From positions 1-46,273 of the forward strand of contig DUFA01000111.1 of the NCBI GenBank assembly GCA_011191975.1: DNA of 46,273 nt. Reading direction: 5' to 3'. Source of the DNA: Dehalococcoidia bacterium (GTDB taxonomy: Bacteria; Chloroflexota; Dehalococcoidia; Dehalococcoidales; UBA2162). The translations under genes were made by a program, and so were the position numbers. The notes beneath the pieces were generated by a model. That model was not told the origin of the DNA. It searched no databases and saw only the letters and a program-made list of their open reading frames with translations. This document shows, piece after piece, positions 16,112 to 25,028 of the stretch (positions are counted from its first letter, which is position 1; each line of letters starts with the position of its first letter).

Positions 16112-17860
16112 CTATGAGTGACTTTTTTTCCACCCGTCTGCTCTTTGCATCAGTTCACGTGCAGTGCTTAAAGCGGTTTCGGTGATATCGGGACCGCTGA
16201 CCATTTCTGCCAGTTCGTTGAGTCGTTCTTCTTCGTTAAGCGACCTGATATTACTCACGGTGCGGTCGCCGGCGCTTGCCTTGGTAACGCTGTAATGTGA
16301 ATCGGCGAAGGCAGCGATCTGGGGCAGGTGAGTGACGCAGGTAACCTGGTGGGTACGGGACAGGTTCCAGAGTTTCCGTCCGATAACTTCTCCACTCCTG
16401 CCGCCGACGCCTATATCTATCTCGTCGAACACCAGCACCGGTATGGTATCGGCTTCAGCCAGGGCGCATTTTAATGCCAGCATGAACCGCGAGATCTCTC
16501 CGGTTGAAGCTATCTTCGCCAGTGGTTTCATCGATTCACCGGGATTGGTGGAAGCCATGAACTCGACGTCGTCGATTCCGGTGTTCGAATACCTGTACCA
16601 ATTACCGTCCGGTAACGGAAGTCCATCAGTGTCTAATTCCCTGTTGATATCTACACGGAACTCAACACCGGTCATTTCCAGGTCGGTCAGTTCTTTTTTA
16701 ACCGATTCCTCAAGCTTGTCTGCCGCCTTCACTCGTTCGCGGGTTATTTCGTCGGCCAATTCGCCCATGTCTACCTTTAACTGATTTATCTCTGAATCAA
16801 GCTGCTCTATCCGTTCGTCGGAGAAAACAAGGTCTTCCAGCTCCCTTTCTGCGTTTACCAGGTATTCCAATATTTTTTCTATCGAATTACCGTACTTCCT
16901 CTTCAGCGTCCGTATCAGTTCCAGTCGGCCCTGTAGTTCCTCCAGCCGTTCGGGATTGTAATCCAGCCCTTCTCCGTAATTCTTCACTTCCTGGGCGATC
17001 TCGACCAGTTCATAGGCAGCGCTTTCCAGCCGGTCAAACCGTGCTTTCAGGGAAGGATCCGTTTCAAGCATCCTGCCAAGCAGCGGTAGGGCGTCGTTAA
17101 GCCTGTCCATCGCCGAAGATGATGACATCGCATTATCATCGCCGCTCAGCAGCGAATACACATCGTACGAGGTGGCTTTCAACTTCTCCGCGGAGGAAAG
17201 GACGGTCAGTTCCGTCTCCAGTTCTGCGTCTTCGCCGTCTGTAAGGTCGGCCTGCCTTATCTCGTTTATCTGGAAAGTAAGCAGTTCGGTCTGTTTCGAA
17301 AAGTCGTTTGCTTTTTTGGACAGTTCCCGCAGTTCCTGTTCCTTGCGGTGGAGATCGGTTACTTTTTCAGCGAATTCCCGCCTGAGTGTTCCGTTATGGG
17401 CGTAGCTGTCAAGGAATTCCAGGTGATTATCGTTATCAAGCAGTGACAGGTGACCGCTCTGACCGTGGATATCTACCAGGAACGCACCGATCTCTTTTAA
17501 CAAAGCACGGGGTACTGCCTGGCGGTTTATTCTTGGGGTGGTACGACTCTGGCGGCGGAATACGCAGTAGAATATAAGGGAGTCTTCTTCAGGAGTGATA
17601 TATTTCTCGTTAAGGAGTGCTTTCAATTTTTCGGCTGTGTCATTATCCGGCAGCCTGAAAAGACCTTCTATTTCCGCTTCGTCGGTATCAGTGCGGATAT
17701 CTTCCTCATTTGCCTGCCCGGACAGCAACGCTTCGACAGCGTCGACCACCAGTGATTTGCCGGCGCCGGTTTCACCAGTTATCACATTCAAGCCGCCGGT
17801 TGGCTTCCAGGTTATCTCCTCGATGATGGCGAAATTTTTTACGGACAGTTCGAAAAGCAA
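16112..17860 (-). CDS. recN: DNA repair protein RecN
   Basis: 582 residues, full length for RecN, an SMC-like ATPase acting in double-strand-break repair. Walker A is GETGAGKS at 29-36. The middle is a long antiparallel coiled coil (about 150-370). The C-terminal half has the ABC-type signature ASTGEISRFMLALK, Walker B LVFDEIDIGVGG, and the H-loop VTHLPQIAAFAD. The N-terminal MLFELSVKNFAIIEEI is typical. The gene stands alone on the minus strand. Upstream of its start at 17858-17860 lies a palindromic repeat (17877-17900), which separates it from the nitroreductase gene. Confidence 0.95.
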   Translation of the reverse strand: MLFELSVKNFAIIEEITWKPTGGLNVITGETGAGKSLVVDAVEALLSGQANEEDIRTDTDEAEIEGLFRLPDNDTAEKLKALLNEKYITPEEDSLIFYCVFRRQSRTTPRINRQAVPRALLKEIGAFLVDIHGQSGHLSLLDNDNHLEFLDSYAHNGTLRREFAEKVTDLHRKEQELRELSKKANDFSKQTELLTFQINEIRQADLTDGEDAELETELTVLSSAEKLKATSYDVYSLLSGDDNAMSSSSAMDRLNDALPLLGRMLETDPSLKARFDRLESAAYELVEIAQEVKNYGEGLDYNPERLEELQGRLELIRTLKRKYGNSIEKILEYLVNAERELEDLVFSDERIEQLDSEINQLKVDMGELADEITRERVKAADKLEESVKKELTDLEMTGVEFRVDINRELDTDGLPLPDGNWYRYSNTGIDDVEFMASTNPGESMKPLAKIASTGEISRFMLALKCALAEADTIPVLVFDEIDIGVGGRSGEVIGRKLWNLSRTHQVTCVTHLPQIAAFADSHYSVTKASAGDRTVSNIRSLNEEERLNELAEMVSGPDITETALSTARELMQRADGWKKSHS

Positions 17861-17876
17861 TTTTTACAAATTCCTG

Positions 17877-17900
17877 TCATTCCCGCGAAGGCGGGAATCC
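17877..17900. repeat. Dispersed palindromic repeat with ATTCCCGC/GCGGGAAT stem
   Basis: An 8-bp perfect stem ATTCCCGC (17879-17886) with GCGGGAAT (17891-17898) and a GAAG loop. It belongs to a widespread class of short intergenic palindromes; a decayed second copy is at 15986-16010. It lies between two minus-strand genes and could act as a weak terminator for the nitroreductase transcript or as a REP-like element. Confidence 0.65.
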
Positions 17901-17915
17901 TTAATTTTGTTAAAC

Positions 17916-18566
17916 CTAATCTTTATATCTCACCACTTCGCTGACCGGACGGCGAGGTGCCCTGTAGGTATTGATGATATTTTCTTCGTTCGGGTAACCA
18001 AGACCTACTCCGGTGATGATATTCAGGTTGTCTGGTATTTCGAGTTCTTTTCGGAGGATGTCCTGGTGAGAACAGAAAGCCCCGGCAATGAAAGTATCTA
18101 TTTCTAGGCCTTTCGCCGCGATGCATATCGACTGTATAAACAGACCCAGATCCATGTTATTTTTTATTTCCTTGTCCTGGCAGATTATAGCCAGTACTGG
18201 AACGCTGAACATACGGGCACCCCATTCCATGAATACCTTCGCTGATGCAGGATCGTTCGGATCAAGTCCCAGAAGTTCCACTCGTTCTTTTCGTATCTGT
18301 GCCATCCGTGCCTGGATATAAGCAGGCTGCGGTGGTGGTCCGCCAGGAGGTGCGGCGGGAGGATTCTTCGCCCGTTCCTGATATTCCCTGCGTATCCTCT
18401 CCATAGTCGCTCCCGTGGCGATGAACACTTCCCACGGTTGACCATTGCCGCCGGACGGAGCACGGCAGGCCGTCTCCATGATTTTCATCACGGTGTCTTT
18501 GTCTACCGGTTTCGAACTGAAATCACGCACGCTGTGCCTGGTATTAATCGCTTCCAGAGCATCCAT
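17916..18566 (-). CDS. Nitroreductase-family FMN protein
   Basis: 216 residues. The N-terminus MDALEAINTRHSVRDFSSKPV contains the RHSVR(D/S)F motif that contacts FMN phosphate; ACRAPSGGNGQPWEVFIATG at about 33-52 and the C-terminal GVGLGYPNEE are further family signatures. Members reduce nitro compounds, quinones or enones, or have other flavin roles, usually as dimers. A proline-rich insert (NPPAAPPGGPPPQP) near 68-81 is unusual and may be a flexible loop over the active site. The start at 18564-18566 has GGAGGTG upstream. Confidence 0.87.
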   Translation of the reverse strand: MDALEAINTRHSVRDFSSKPVDKDTVMKIMETACRAPSGGNGQPWEVFIATGATMERIRREYQERAKNPPAAPPGGPPPQPAYIQARMAQIRKERVELLGLDPNDPASAKVFMEWGARMFSVPVLAIICQDKEIKNNMDLGLFIQSICIAAKGLEIDTFIAGAFCSHQDILRKELEIPDNLNIITGVGLGYPNEENIINTYRAPRRPVSEVVRYKD

Positions 18567-18647
18567 TTTACACCTCCGAATATATCTTTTTCAGCGGAAA
18601 GTATAGCATAATCGGATGGCTTTTTCTAAGAAACCTCTGAAAAAGTT

Positions 18648-18671
18648 CCCTCTCCCCAATGCGGGAGAGGG
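18648..18671. repeat. CCCTCTCCC/GGGAGAGGG palindromic repeat
   Basis: A 9-bp stem CCCTCTCCC (18648-18656) and GGGAGAGGG (18663-18671) with a 6-base loop. It resembles a common short dispersed genomic palindrome and has no coding context. Confidence 0.6.
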
Positions 18672-19022
18672 ATAATGGATACAATTGACACATCAAGTGG
18701 AGGTATTGAGCCGTTAAGGATCACACTGATACGACCTGTACCGAAAGGTCATAGAAACAAACTGACCGACAAAAGCCGTTGACCGTCCAGACTCAGCTGC
18801 CATCACCTATCGCTACCGCCTATCCTTGTGTAATGATTTTAAGCAAATCGTGCCAGATTCACCCCTCAAGCACGGAACCAGAACGATACAGATGATGACA
18901 GTATAGCATCAAATGCTCTACCGTAATAGTACAAGTAACTTTCAAGCATTCCAAGTAGAATACTTAGCATAATATCGGGGTGTCTAGCAGTAGGCGTAAA
19001 GCATTGTCTCAATCTTGATCCA

Positions 19023-19193
19023 ATGGAATTTGTTGTTGAGGTTACAAATTTAGAAAAGGCTTATGAGGTACTACAGAAAAAGGGAGTAATATTCTTGTGT
19101 CCCCTACAGATGATAGAGATTCCTTCAAGATCCTGGAAATATGCCTATGGAGCTGAGCTGGGCAATTTATATATTTCGCTGGTTGAAATATGA
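19023..19193 (+). pseudogene. C-terminal remnant of a VOC (glyoxalase/bleomycin-resistance) protein
   Basis: A 56-codon open stretch reads MEFVVEVTNLEKAYEVLQKK, then GVIFLCPLQ, IEIPSRSWKYAYGAELGNLY and ISLVEI. This matches the last half-domain of VOC proteins (E-VDDLDKAYEELKAKGV-F, then Y--D-DGNLIELVE). The N-terminal half and metal ligands are missing, and the usual DP before GN is replaced by EL. No ribosome site is seen. I read it as a decayed gene; it could also be a truncated protein. Confidence 0.5.
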
Positions 19194-19521
19194 TTTTAGT
19201 ATTAGTGACAAGGTGTCTAAAATCGTTAGGTTTACAAATTAAACAATTATGCAACTGCTGTTAAGCAATCATTGGAGCTTTTGTTTGGTCATGTGTATTG
19301 CTATTTGATATAGTTTGAGTTTTCTGTTAACTAGACTTAATATATATTTCTTCTTTGAATTAATTCGGAGTCAATTCGAGCTATCTTTCACCCTTATTGG
19401 TAAGCATTGACTTCTCTTCTCTATTGAACTATACTCAATAACCTCAGTTATGACCTGAGTTCAGAAGGGTAGTACTATCACCTCTAAGTGCGGTGGAGCG
19501 TAGTGCCTTTATTATTGTATA

Positions 19522-21024
19522 GTGGTGGATGAAATAAAAAGTTATACTATTGCCCTGCTCCTAATATTAATCACTCTGCTAGTCTTCTCTTTATCATCCT
19601 GTTTCTCATCTACATCTGAAGATAAAGAAACGATAATGGATGAAAAAAATACAGTGACAGAGGATGTAGTTGAAGAAGAAGTGAGTGAAAAACAACCAGA
19701 GTTAAAACCAGCCGAGTTCAAGGTAGAGTCTCTAGATGTATCTCCTGACGAAATTGTTACGTATGAGAAATGTACAGTGTCTGTAGATGTGACAAACATT
19801 GGTGAAGTAGAAGGTGTGTATAATATCAATCTCTGTCTGAATGATGAAGTAGTAGAGACGAAACAGGTTACTCTTGATGGTGGAGCTAGTGAAACAGTAA
19901 GTTTTACCGTTTCTGAATCACAACCAGGGACTCACACCGTGGATGTTAGCGGACTAACAGATACTTTGTTAGTAAAGGTTCCTCCACCTGTTCCTGTTGT
20001 TAAACCTCCACCTACCCCACTTTCACCTCTCGACGCCTTTATGAAAGGAATGGCTTTCTGCGATTGGAATCCTTATGACGAACCATCATTTGGATATTAT
20101 CGTCCCCCTGGAACGGATAAATCTTTACAGAACCTTGCTGATACCGGAGTCAACTGGATTTCACTACTAGTAAGAGTGAATCAGGAAACAATCCGATCAA
20201 CAACGATTTCATCCAATTCATCTGTTACCGTAAAAGATTCTGATTTACTTCGTGTGGTTAACCTTGCCCACGATATGGGAATCAGAGTGGCGCTTGTACC
20301 GTGTATACAATTAACTAACGATCCCGATCATTGGTGGGGCGAAATTGGCACCTCTTTCTCGAATGAAACTCAGTGGCACGAATGGTTTACTGCATACCGT
20401 GAGTTTATAAACCATTATGCTACTTTCGCTCAGGAAGCGAAGGTGGATCTGTTTTATGTAGGAAGTGAATTACCTGGAGTAACCCACCGAGAGGATGACT
20501 GGCGTCGAGTTGTTCAAGAAGTTCGAGAACGATATTCAGGATTAATAAGTTATGACAGCGTTCATTGGGGTCGTCCACAAGGAGAGTGCGCTCGAATAAA
20601 ATGGTGGGATGCTGTTGATTATGTCGCAACTGATGTTTGGTATACATTAACGAATAAGAACGATCCAACCTTAGAAGAATTAAAGGTAGCCTGGATACAG
20701 AAAGGTTACTTAGCTGAACTTGAAAGCCTTGCTAATAAATTTAATAAACCTTTTATCATTTCTGAAATTGGATATGATAGTAAAGATAAGACCAATTTCG
20801 AGCCTGGCTTAGCATGGTTAAGGGAAGGTTCTGTAGATTTACAGGAGCAAGCGGACTGTTATCAGGCAGCTCTGGAAACCCTGTGGGGTCAGCCTTGGCT
20901 AAAAGGTATATTTTGGTGGCAATGGTTTGCTGAGACATATACAGGCGGACCAAATGATAATGGTGGTACACCATGGGGTAAACCTGCTGAGGAAGTATTG
21001 AAGAAGTATTACCTCTCCAAATAG
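19522..21024 (+). CDS. Lipoprotein with CARDB domain and GH113-like glycosidase domain
   Basis: 500 residues. Signal peptide with lipobox LSSC (C27), then an acidic linker. A CARDB-type adhesion domain spans about 70-158 (VTNIGEVEGVYNINLCLND, GGASETVSFTVS). A proline-rich hinge (PPPVPVVKPPPTP) leads to a TIM-barrel glycosidase domain from about 175. Candidate catalytic residues are E316 in GSELPG (acid/base) and E415 in ISEIG (nucleophile), the pattern of GH113 beta-mannanase-like enzymes. It would sit on the cell surface and cut a polysaccharide. Start is GTG at 19522 or 19525 with no obvious ribosome site. Codon use looks more AT-rich than the flanking conserved genes. Substrate is unproven. 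Confidence 0.8.
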   Translation: MVDEIKSYTIALLLILITLLVFSLSSCFSSTSEDKETIMDEKNTVTEDVVEEEVSEKQPELKPAEFKVESLDVSPDEIVTYEKCTVSVDVTNIGEVEGVYNINLCLNDEVVETKQVTLDGGASETVSFTVSESQPGTHTVDVSGLTDTLLVKVPPPVPVVKPPPTPLSPLDAFMKGMAFCDWNPYDEPSFGYYRPPGTDKSLQNLADTGVNWISLLVRVNQETIRSTTISSNSSVTVKDSDLLRVVNLAHDMGIRVALVPCIQLTNDPDHWWGEIGTSFSNETQWHEWFTAYREFINHYATFAQEAKVDLFYVGSELPGVTHREDDWRRVVQEVRERYSGLISYDSVHWGRPQGECARIKWWDAVDYVATDVWYTLTNKNDPTLEELKVAWIQKGYLAELESLANKFNKPFIISEIGYDSKDKTNFEPGLAWLREGSVDLQEQADCYQAALETLWGQPWLKGIFWWQWFAETYTGGPNDNGGTPWGKPAEEVLKKYYLSK

Positions 21025-21546
21025 GAATTTGAATATCTACATATGCTCTTATTATTTCCTATCCTGAAATAACCAAATATATAATCTGATATGATTGATC
21101 AGACGAAGGATATCCTCAGTCACAATTTAGTAACTTGAGAGTGCTGAAAAAGTCCAAGTTCTCTTTGAAAAAGGCTGAGCTTACGAATTTGTTGATCTCA
21201 AATTGCTCTTAATTGACCTGTAAGTAGGTACAAATCTGAGGAAAAACATACTTTTTCAACACTCTCAACTTGTGACACTCAACTGGAATAACCAGATGTT
21301 TCCATACATGTTTCCGCATAGACGTTCATAAATGGGCTACAATCCTGATATATGTTTCATACTAAACGAAGCAAAGCATTGCATCAGAATAAATTCAATG
21401 CTTTAGAATTATTATCAGGTTCGTACTTTCCTGATAATGAGTAACTATCATATCTGCTGTAAAACTTATGGCGTAATTATTTGCCATGATGAAGCCACGA
21501 ATAGTAAACTACCTGAATAAATTCAGAATTCCTGTGGAGAATTAAC
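21025..21546. other. Intergenic region holding a MITE-like element and a hairpin
   Basis: 522 bases with no gene. It holds the inverted-repeat element at 21132-21271 and a 9-bp hairpin ATTATCAGG/CCTGATAAT at 21411-21438 without a T-run. The remainder is AT-rich and shows nothing else. Confidence 0.5.
21132..21271. mobile_element. MITE-like element with 22-bp terminal inverted repeats
   Basis: The left end AACTTGAGAGTGCTGAAAAA(GT) at 21132-21153 and the right end at 21250-21271 are inverted copies matching at 20 of 22 positions, enclosing about 96 bases without an ORF. Total length is about 140 bp. The TIR core GAGAGTG(C/T)TGAAAAAGT looks like an insertion-sequence end. No clear target duplication is visible, and no transposase is in the window, so it would need one supplied in trans. 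Confidence 0.65.
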
Positions 21547-22851
21547 TTGCAGAGTAACAGGCACAGGACGTCCGGAAATATGGATGAATCCGGTCCCGAA
21601 ATCGGAGAGCGCCATGGATTTTCAATGCGAAATCTCAGGACGTTCAAATCATTTAAAAATCCGGTCTTTGCCCTGTATTTCGGTGGGTTACTCGGTCAGA
21701 TGGTCGGCATTAACATGCAGATGATGACACGTTCATTCCTTGTATATGAGCTGACCGACTCCGCATTTTTACTCGGAACAATGTCGCTCTTTTTTGCCGT
21801 ACCTATGGTACTTCTTTCGCTTTTCGGTGGTGTTGTTGCAGACCGAATACAGAAGAAGTACATCATGCTTTATGGTCAGGCGGCATCGGCAATAGTATCA
21901 GCCGCGGTTGGTTTTACGCTGCTGACAGGATATTTAAATGCTGAAAATCCCTGGTCCTGGTGGGTTCTGGGTGCATCATCATTCTTTCAAGGCATAATCA
22001 TGGCACTAATGATGCCTTCAATACAGGCTATCCTTCCGGAGATAGTAGAAGGCGAAGACCTGATGAACGCGATTTCACTGAATACCATGGGAACGAATGC
22101 CCTGCGTTTATTAGCACCTGCGGCTGCGGGATTCCTGATAGATTACGTTGGTTATGAAGCGGTATATTTCACTACCTCTATAGCATATTTGATATCAGTT
22201 GTCTTTATATCGTTTCTACCTAAAACCAGTACCATTAAGAAGACAACAACCAATGTGTTATCTTCCATAAAAGAAGGAATAAAATATTTAAAGAGCGAAA
22301 AAACTATCTTGCTGATTATGGTTTTTACACTTGTAATTACGATTCTTGCCATGCCCTTCCAGCAGCTTCTTCCGATATTTGTCGTGGATGTACTACATAA
22401 AACTCCGCAAGCCGGAGGATTCCTGATGAGTGTTTCCGGTATCGGCTCAATCATCAGTTCTCTCATATTAGCGTCTTTACCCAATAAGAAGCGTGGATTG
22501 ATGATGTTGGGAGGTAATATCATCCTCGGTATCGCCCTGTTTTCGTTCGCGCTTTCTACGTCCTATCCACTATCACTGGTGCTTATTGGATTTGTAGGCG
22601 TCGGACAGATGGTCCAGATGGCACTCGGTACTACTCTGATACAATATTACAGTAATCCTGTATATCTTGGGCGCCTCATGAGCATTATGATGATGCAATT
22701 CGGTCTGATGAGTTTTAGTACATTTATAGCCGGCGCTTTAACAGAATTGACGGGTAATGTGCAGTGGGCGATAGGCGGTCTGGCGTTGATACTTGTTGTG
22801 CTTTCCATTTCAGCTATAATCTTTGTCAAAAGGATTAGAAACCTCGAATAA
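21547..22851 (+). CDS. MFS transporter, EntS-like (MFS_3) exporter, copy 1
   Basis: 434 residues with about 12 predicted membrane segments. It shows the MFS loop motif GGVVADRIQKK near residues 96-106 and the N-terminal pattern VYELTDSAFLLGTMSLFFAVP. The family exports small molecules such as siderophores or drugs by proton antiport; substrate unknown. It is a paralog of the minus-strand transporter at 40278-41528. The listed start is TTG at 21547 with GGAG eight bases upstream; ATG at 21580 or 21625 is also possible, since homology begins near RNLRTFKSFKNPVFALYF. It has no operon partner. Confidence 0.83.
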   Translation: MQSNRHRTSGNMDESGPEIGERHGFSMRNLRTFKSFKNPVFALYFGGLLGQMVGINMQMMTRSFLVYELTDSAFLLGTMSLFFAVPMVLLSLFGGVVADRIQKKYIMLYGQAASAIVSAAVGFTLLTGYLNAENPWSWWVLGASSFFQGIIMALMMPSIQAILPEIVEGEDLMNAISLNTMGTNALRLLAPAAAGFLIDYVGYEAVYFTTSIAYLISVVFISFLPKTSTIKKTTTNVLSSIKEGIKYLKSEKTILLIMVFTLVITILAMPFQQLLPIFVVDVLHKTPQAGGFLMSVSGIGSIISSLILASLPNKKRGLMMLGGNIILGIALFSFALSTSYPLSLVLIGFVGVGQMVQMALGTTLIQYYSNPVYLGRLMSIMMMQFGLMSFSTFIAGALTELTGNVQWAIGGLALILVVLSISAIIFVKRIRNLE

Positions 22852-22984
22852 TCTAGAAGCCAACGTGGAACTTTTTCTCGACAATGATAGATTTGAGTAG
22901 GTACATTCTGATAGGCGTATTAAAATGCTGCAAACCGCTGTTTCAGGAAGAGTGCGACACTATTTAATCTTCGCTTCTAGATTA
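22849..22984. repeat. 12-bp inverted repeat pair flanking the region after the MFS gene
   Basis: TAATCTAGAAGC at 22849-22860 (including the MFS stop codon) and its exact inverse GCTTCTAGATTA at 22973-22984, 112 bases apart. No ORF lies between them. It may be the scar of a small element or a long-range hairpin; chance is not excluded. Confidence 0.35.
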
Positions 22985-23090
22985 CAGCGATAACAAAGAA
23001 GTAAATTGTGTCGCCAACAGAATTTGCTTGCCTAAAAGGAGGCGAGGTGTCATCTCTCTTGTTTCCCTACCTTCTCAGTTGGTGGGAGTG

Positions 23091-23546
23091 CTACTTTAAT
23101 GATTCGTTATAATTTCTAATGATTTCTTCAGTTGAAGGTAGAACACCTAAATCCTGATAGAAACTAAGGTCGTCTCTAACTATATGTGTAGTTGTACGAA
23201 TAATTTTCCCATCTTTGAATTCCAACACACCTGCATGTCTCCATGAAAAACTCTTATTCGTAGCAGGTATTCCGTTAAGTTCTTTATCATGGATAGCTGT
23301 CCATTCTTGCAATACTACTGCTTTATTTTCTTCCACTGCCATATCTAGAATCCTGGCTTGAAGGTTTGAAAACATAGAGTGAATATCAGCCGTGTGTTGC
23401 TTATGCCCTTCAACTCCCTTAAAACCACCACCCCATGAATAAGTAAAATCCTCATGCAGTATTTCATCAGCTCTTGAATAATCTAGGTTGGTTATCAATT
23501 CATCGATATACCGTTGCACGATTACTTTATTCTCGTCTATACCCAT
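23091..23546 (-). CDS. SnoaL-like (NTF2 fold) ester-cyclase-type protein
   Basis: 151 residues with the small alpha/beta cone of the SnoaL/NTF2 family: ENKVIVQRYIDELITNLDYSRADEILHEDFTYS at the N-terminus, GVEGHKQHTADIHSMFSNLQ in the middle, and FSWRHAGVLEFKDGKIIRTTTHIVRDDLSFYQDLGVLP at the C-terminus. Members include polyketide cyclases, dehydratases and proteins of unknown catalytic role. The ATG at 23544-23546 has AAAGGAG upstream; an extension to 23588 adds 14 residues without homology. It lies in an accessory cluster with methyltransferases, so a role in small-molecule tailoring is possible but only inferred. Confidence 0.78.
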   Translation of the reverse strand: MGIDENKVIVQRYIDELITNLDYSRADEILHEDFTYSWGGGFKGVEGHKQHTADIHSMFSNLQARILDMAVEENKAVVLQEWTAIHDKELNGIPATNKSFSWRHAGVLEFKDGKIIRTTTHIVRDDLSFYQDLGVLPSTEEIIRNYNESLK

Positions 23547-23815
23547 TATTAATGCTCCTTTAATGTTGATTTTGTTGACCTTCTGCACAGGTCAACTGTT
23601 TACCCTAAAGACGGTAAATGGGCTGCTAATTCTTCTGGTGCTGAGAAAAACGGCGAGTGACTGGTATTCATTGATATGACTTTTTCACATGGTACATTTA
23701 ATTACATTGTTATTAAGCCTTCAGTATCTACTTCCGTCTTAAAGCCCGCTCAAGCGAAGGCTGCGTCTTCATCTCGTAGCACTTACTTGTTAAGAAGTCT
23801 GGATGCACAAGTATA

Positions 23816-24901
23816 TTACTTTGGTTTCTGAGCTTTTATTATACTACGTCCGCCTGATAGCATTATGCGTTCAAAGTTAACAAAACCAGATTTTTCAAGC
23901 CAGCTCCGATATTGTTTTTCCGTGTACGCTTGTACTTCATCATAAACATTGGTGAAGACCAGGTTAAATAGAGCTATATTCGCAGGTGAGATGCATGAAT
24001 CGTCGATAATTCCCATACCCGCAATGTATACCGCACCACCTGGATTTACTACTCTGCCTACATTTTTAAGTGCATTAAGAGCATCATTGGGGGAAAGTAC
24101 TTGTATAAATGCGCGTAATACTGCGACATCGTAAGAACCTTTTAGTGAATCATGAATTACATCAACACCTATCACCCGAACTCTTTCCTTAGCATCAGCC
24201 TCCTCGACAAAGTGTTCTGTGAATGGAATGACCGTCGGCAAGTCAACTACAGTCGCTTGGATATGAGGACAAGCTTCAGTTAATCCGATAGCCAATCCAC
24301 CCGAACCGCCACCAACATCGATGAGAGTATAGCAGGAAGAGAAGTCAAATTTTATGGCTAAATCGTGCCCGGCTGCAACGGCCTCCGGATGCTAACCACG
24401 AAGGAATTGTCCCAACTCGTCTTTGGGCATCGATGAGTAGTCAAACTTAGCCTGTGGTAATCCCGTTTTGATTGACTCTGCGGTCTTGAGTGTTGCTGCC
24501 CACAATCCAGAATACAGTTCATGTGAATCAATCATACAAGATTGACTATCTCGCGATAGATAACAGTTAGCTACTTCAGTATTTTCGAAAAGATCTCCGT
24601 CAACCTTCAACAATCCAGCTACTACAAGTGCGTATAAAAGCGGCTTAAGTTTCGTTGGATTGACATCAATCATCTTAGCTATCTGTTCGGTGCTCTTGTG
24701 ACCATCTTTAAGTACTGTAAACAAATCAAGCTGCATACCAGCTAGCATCGCAAAAGGAGTATAGACAGCTGTGGCAATTCTTTCAATTGGATTATCTGGG
24801 TGACCTGAATTTGTTGCTACAGTATAAATAAGACTTAACCCACATTCACTGCAGAACTTCACTTCGTGATTACTCTCGTTTTCCCACCTCGGACACTTCA
24901 T
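23816..24901 (-). pseudogene. Zinc-ribbon plus SAM-dependent O-methyltransferase interrupted by an in-frame TAG
   Basis: One frame of 361 sense codons is interrupted by TAG at 24392-24394 (codon 170). Before the stop: a zinc ribbon whose first pair is damaged (CPRW instead of CxxC, second pair CSEC intact), then a winged-helix dimerisation domain (YTPFAMLAGMQLDLFTVLKDG, IDVNPTKLKPLLYALVVAGLL). The first half ends ELGQFLRG. After the stop, HPEAVAAGHDLAI continues into the SAM-binding motif LIDVGGGSGGLAIG, then VVDLPTVI, all in the same frame. Homologs of the acetylserotonin-type family read straight through FLRG-xH. The start ATG at 24899-24901 has GGAGTG upstream. It is either a recent pseudogene or a sequence error. 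Confidence 0.82.
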
Positions 24902-25028
24902 AATGTTCACTCCGACATAGTAGAAGTTATACTAGTCTATGAGTAACATTATTTGTTGTCAACCAGACGTACAAAGGCATTCTTGTATAATTTCACAAAA
25001 ACTCGGATTGTGTAGCTTTGGTCGGTCA

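Larger units (their letters stand above)
18567..19521. other. Long non-coding or decaying stretch before the glycosidase lipoprotein
   Basis: About 950 bases. It contains a palindromic repeat (18648-18671) directly preceded by ACCTCTGAAAAAGTT, which shares CTGAAAAAGT with the inverted repeats of the MITE-like element at 21132-21271. A VOC-type gene remnant lies at 19023-19193. The rest is AT-rich with stops in all frames; I see no RNA gene and no convincing promoter. Confidence 0.45.

Noticed and set aside
24392-24394. Pyrrolysine-encoding TAG in a methyltransferase
   Set aside because: The protein is a SAM-dependent O-methyltransferase, not MtmB/MtbB/MttB; ordinary genes here end in TAG (4742, 15792) and no pyl genes are seen.
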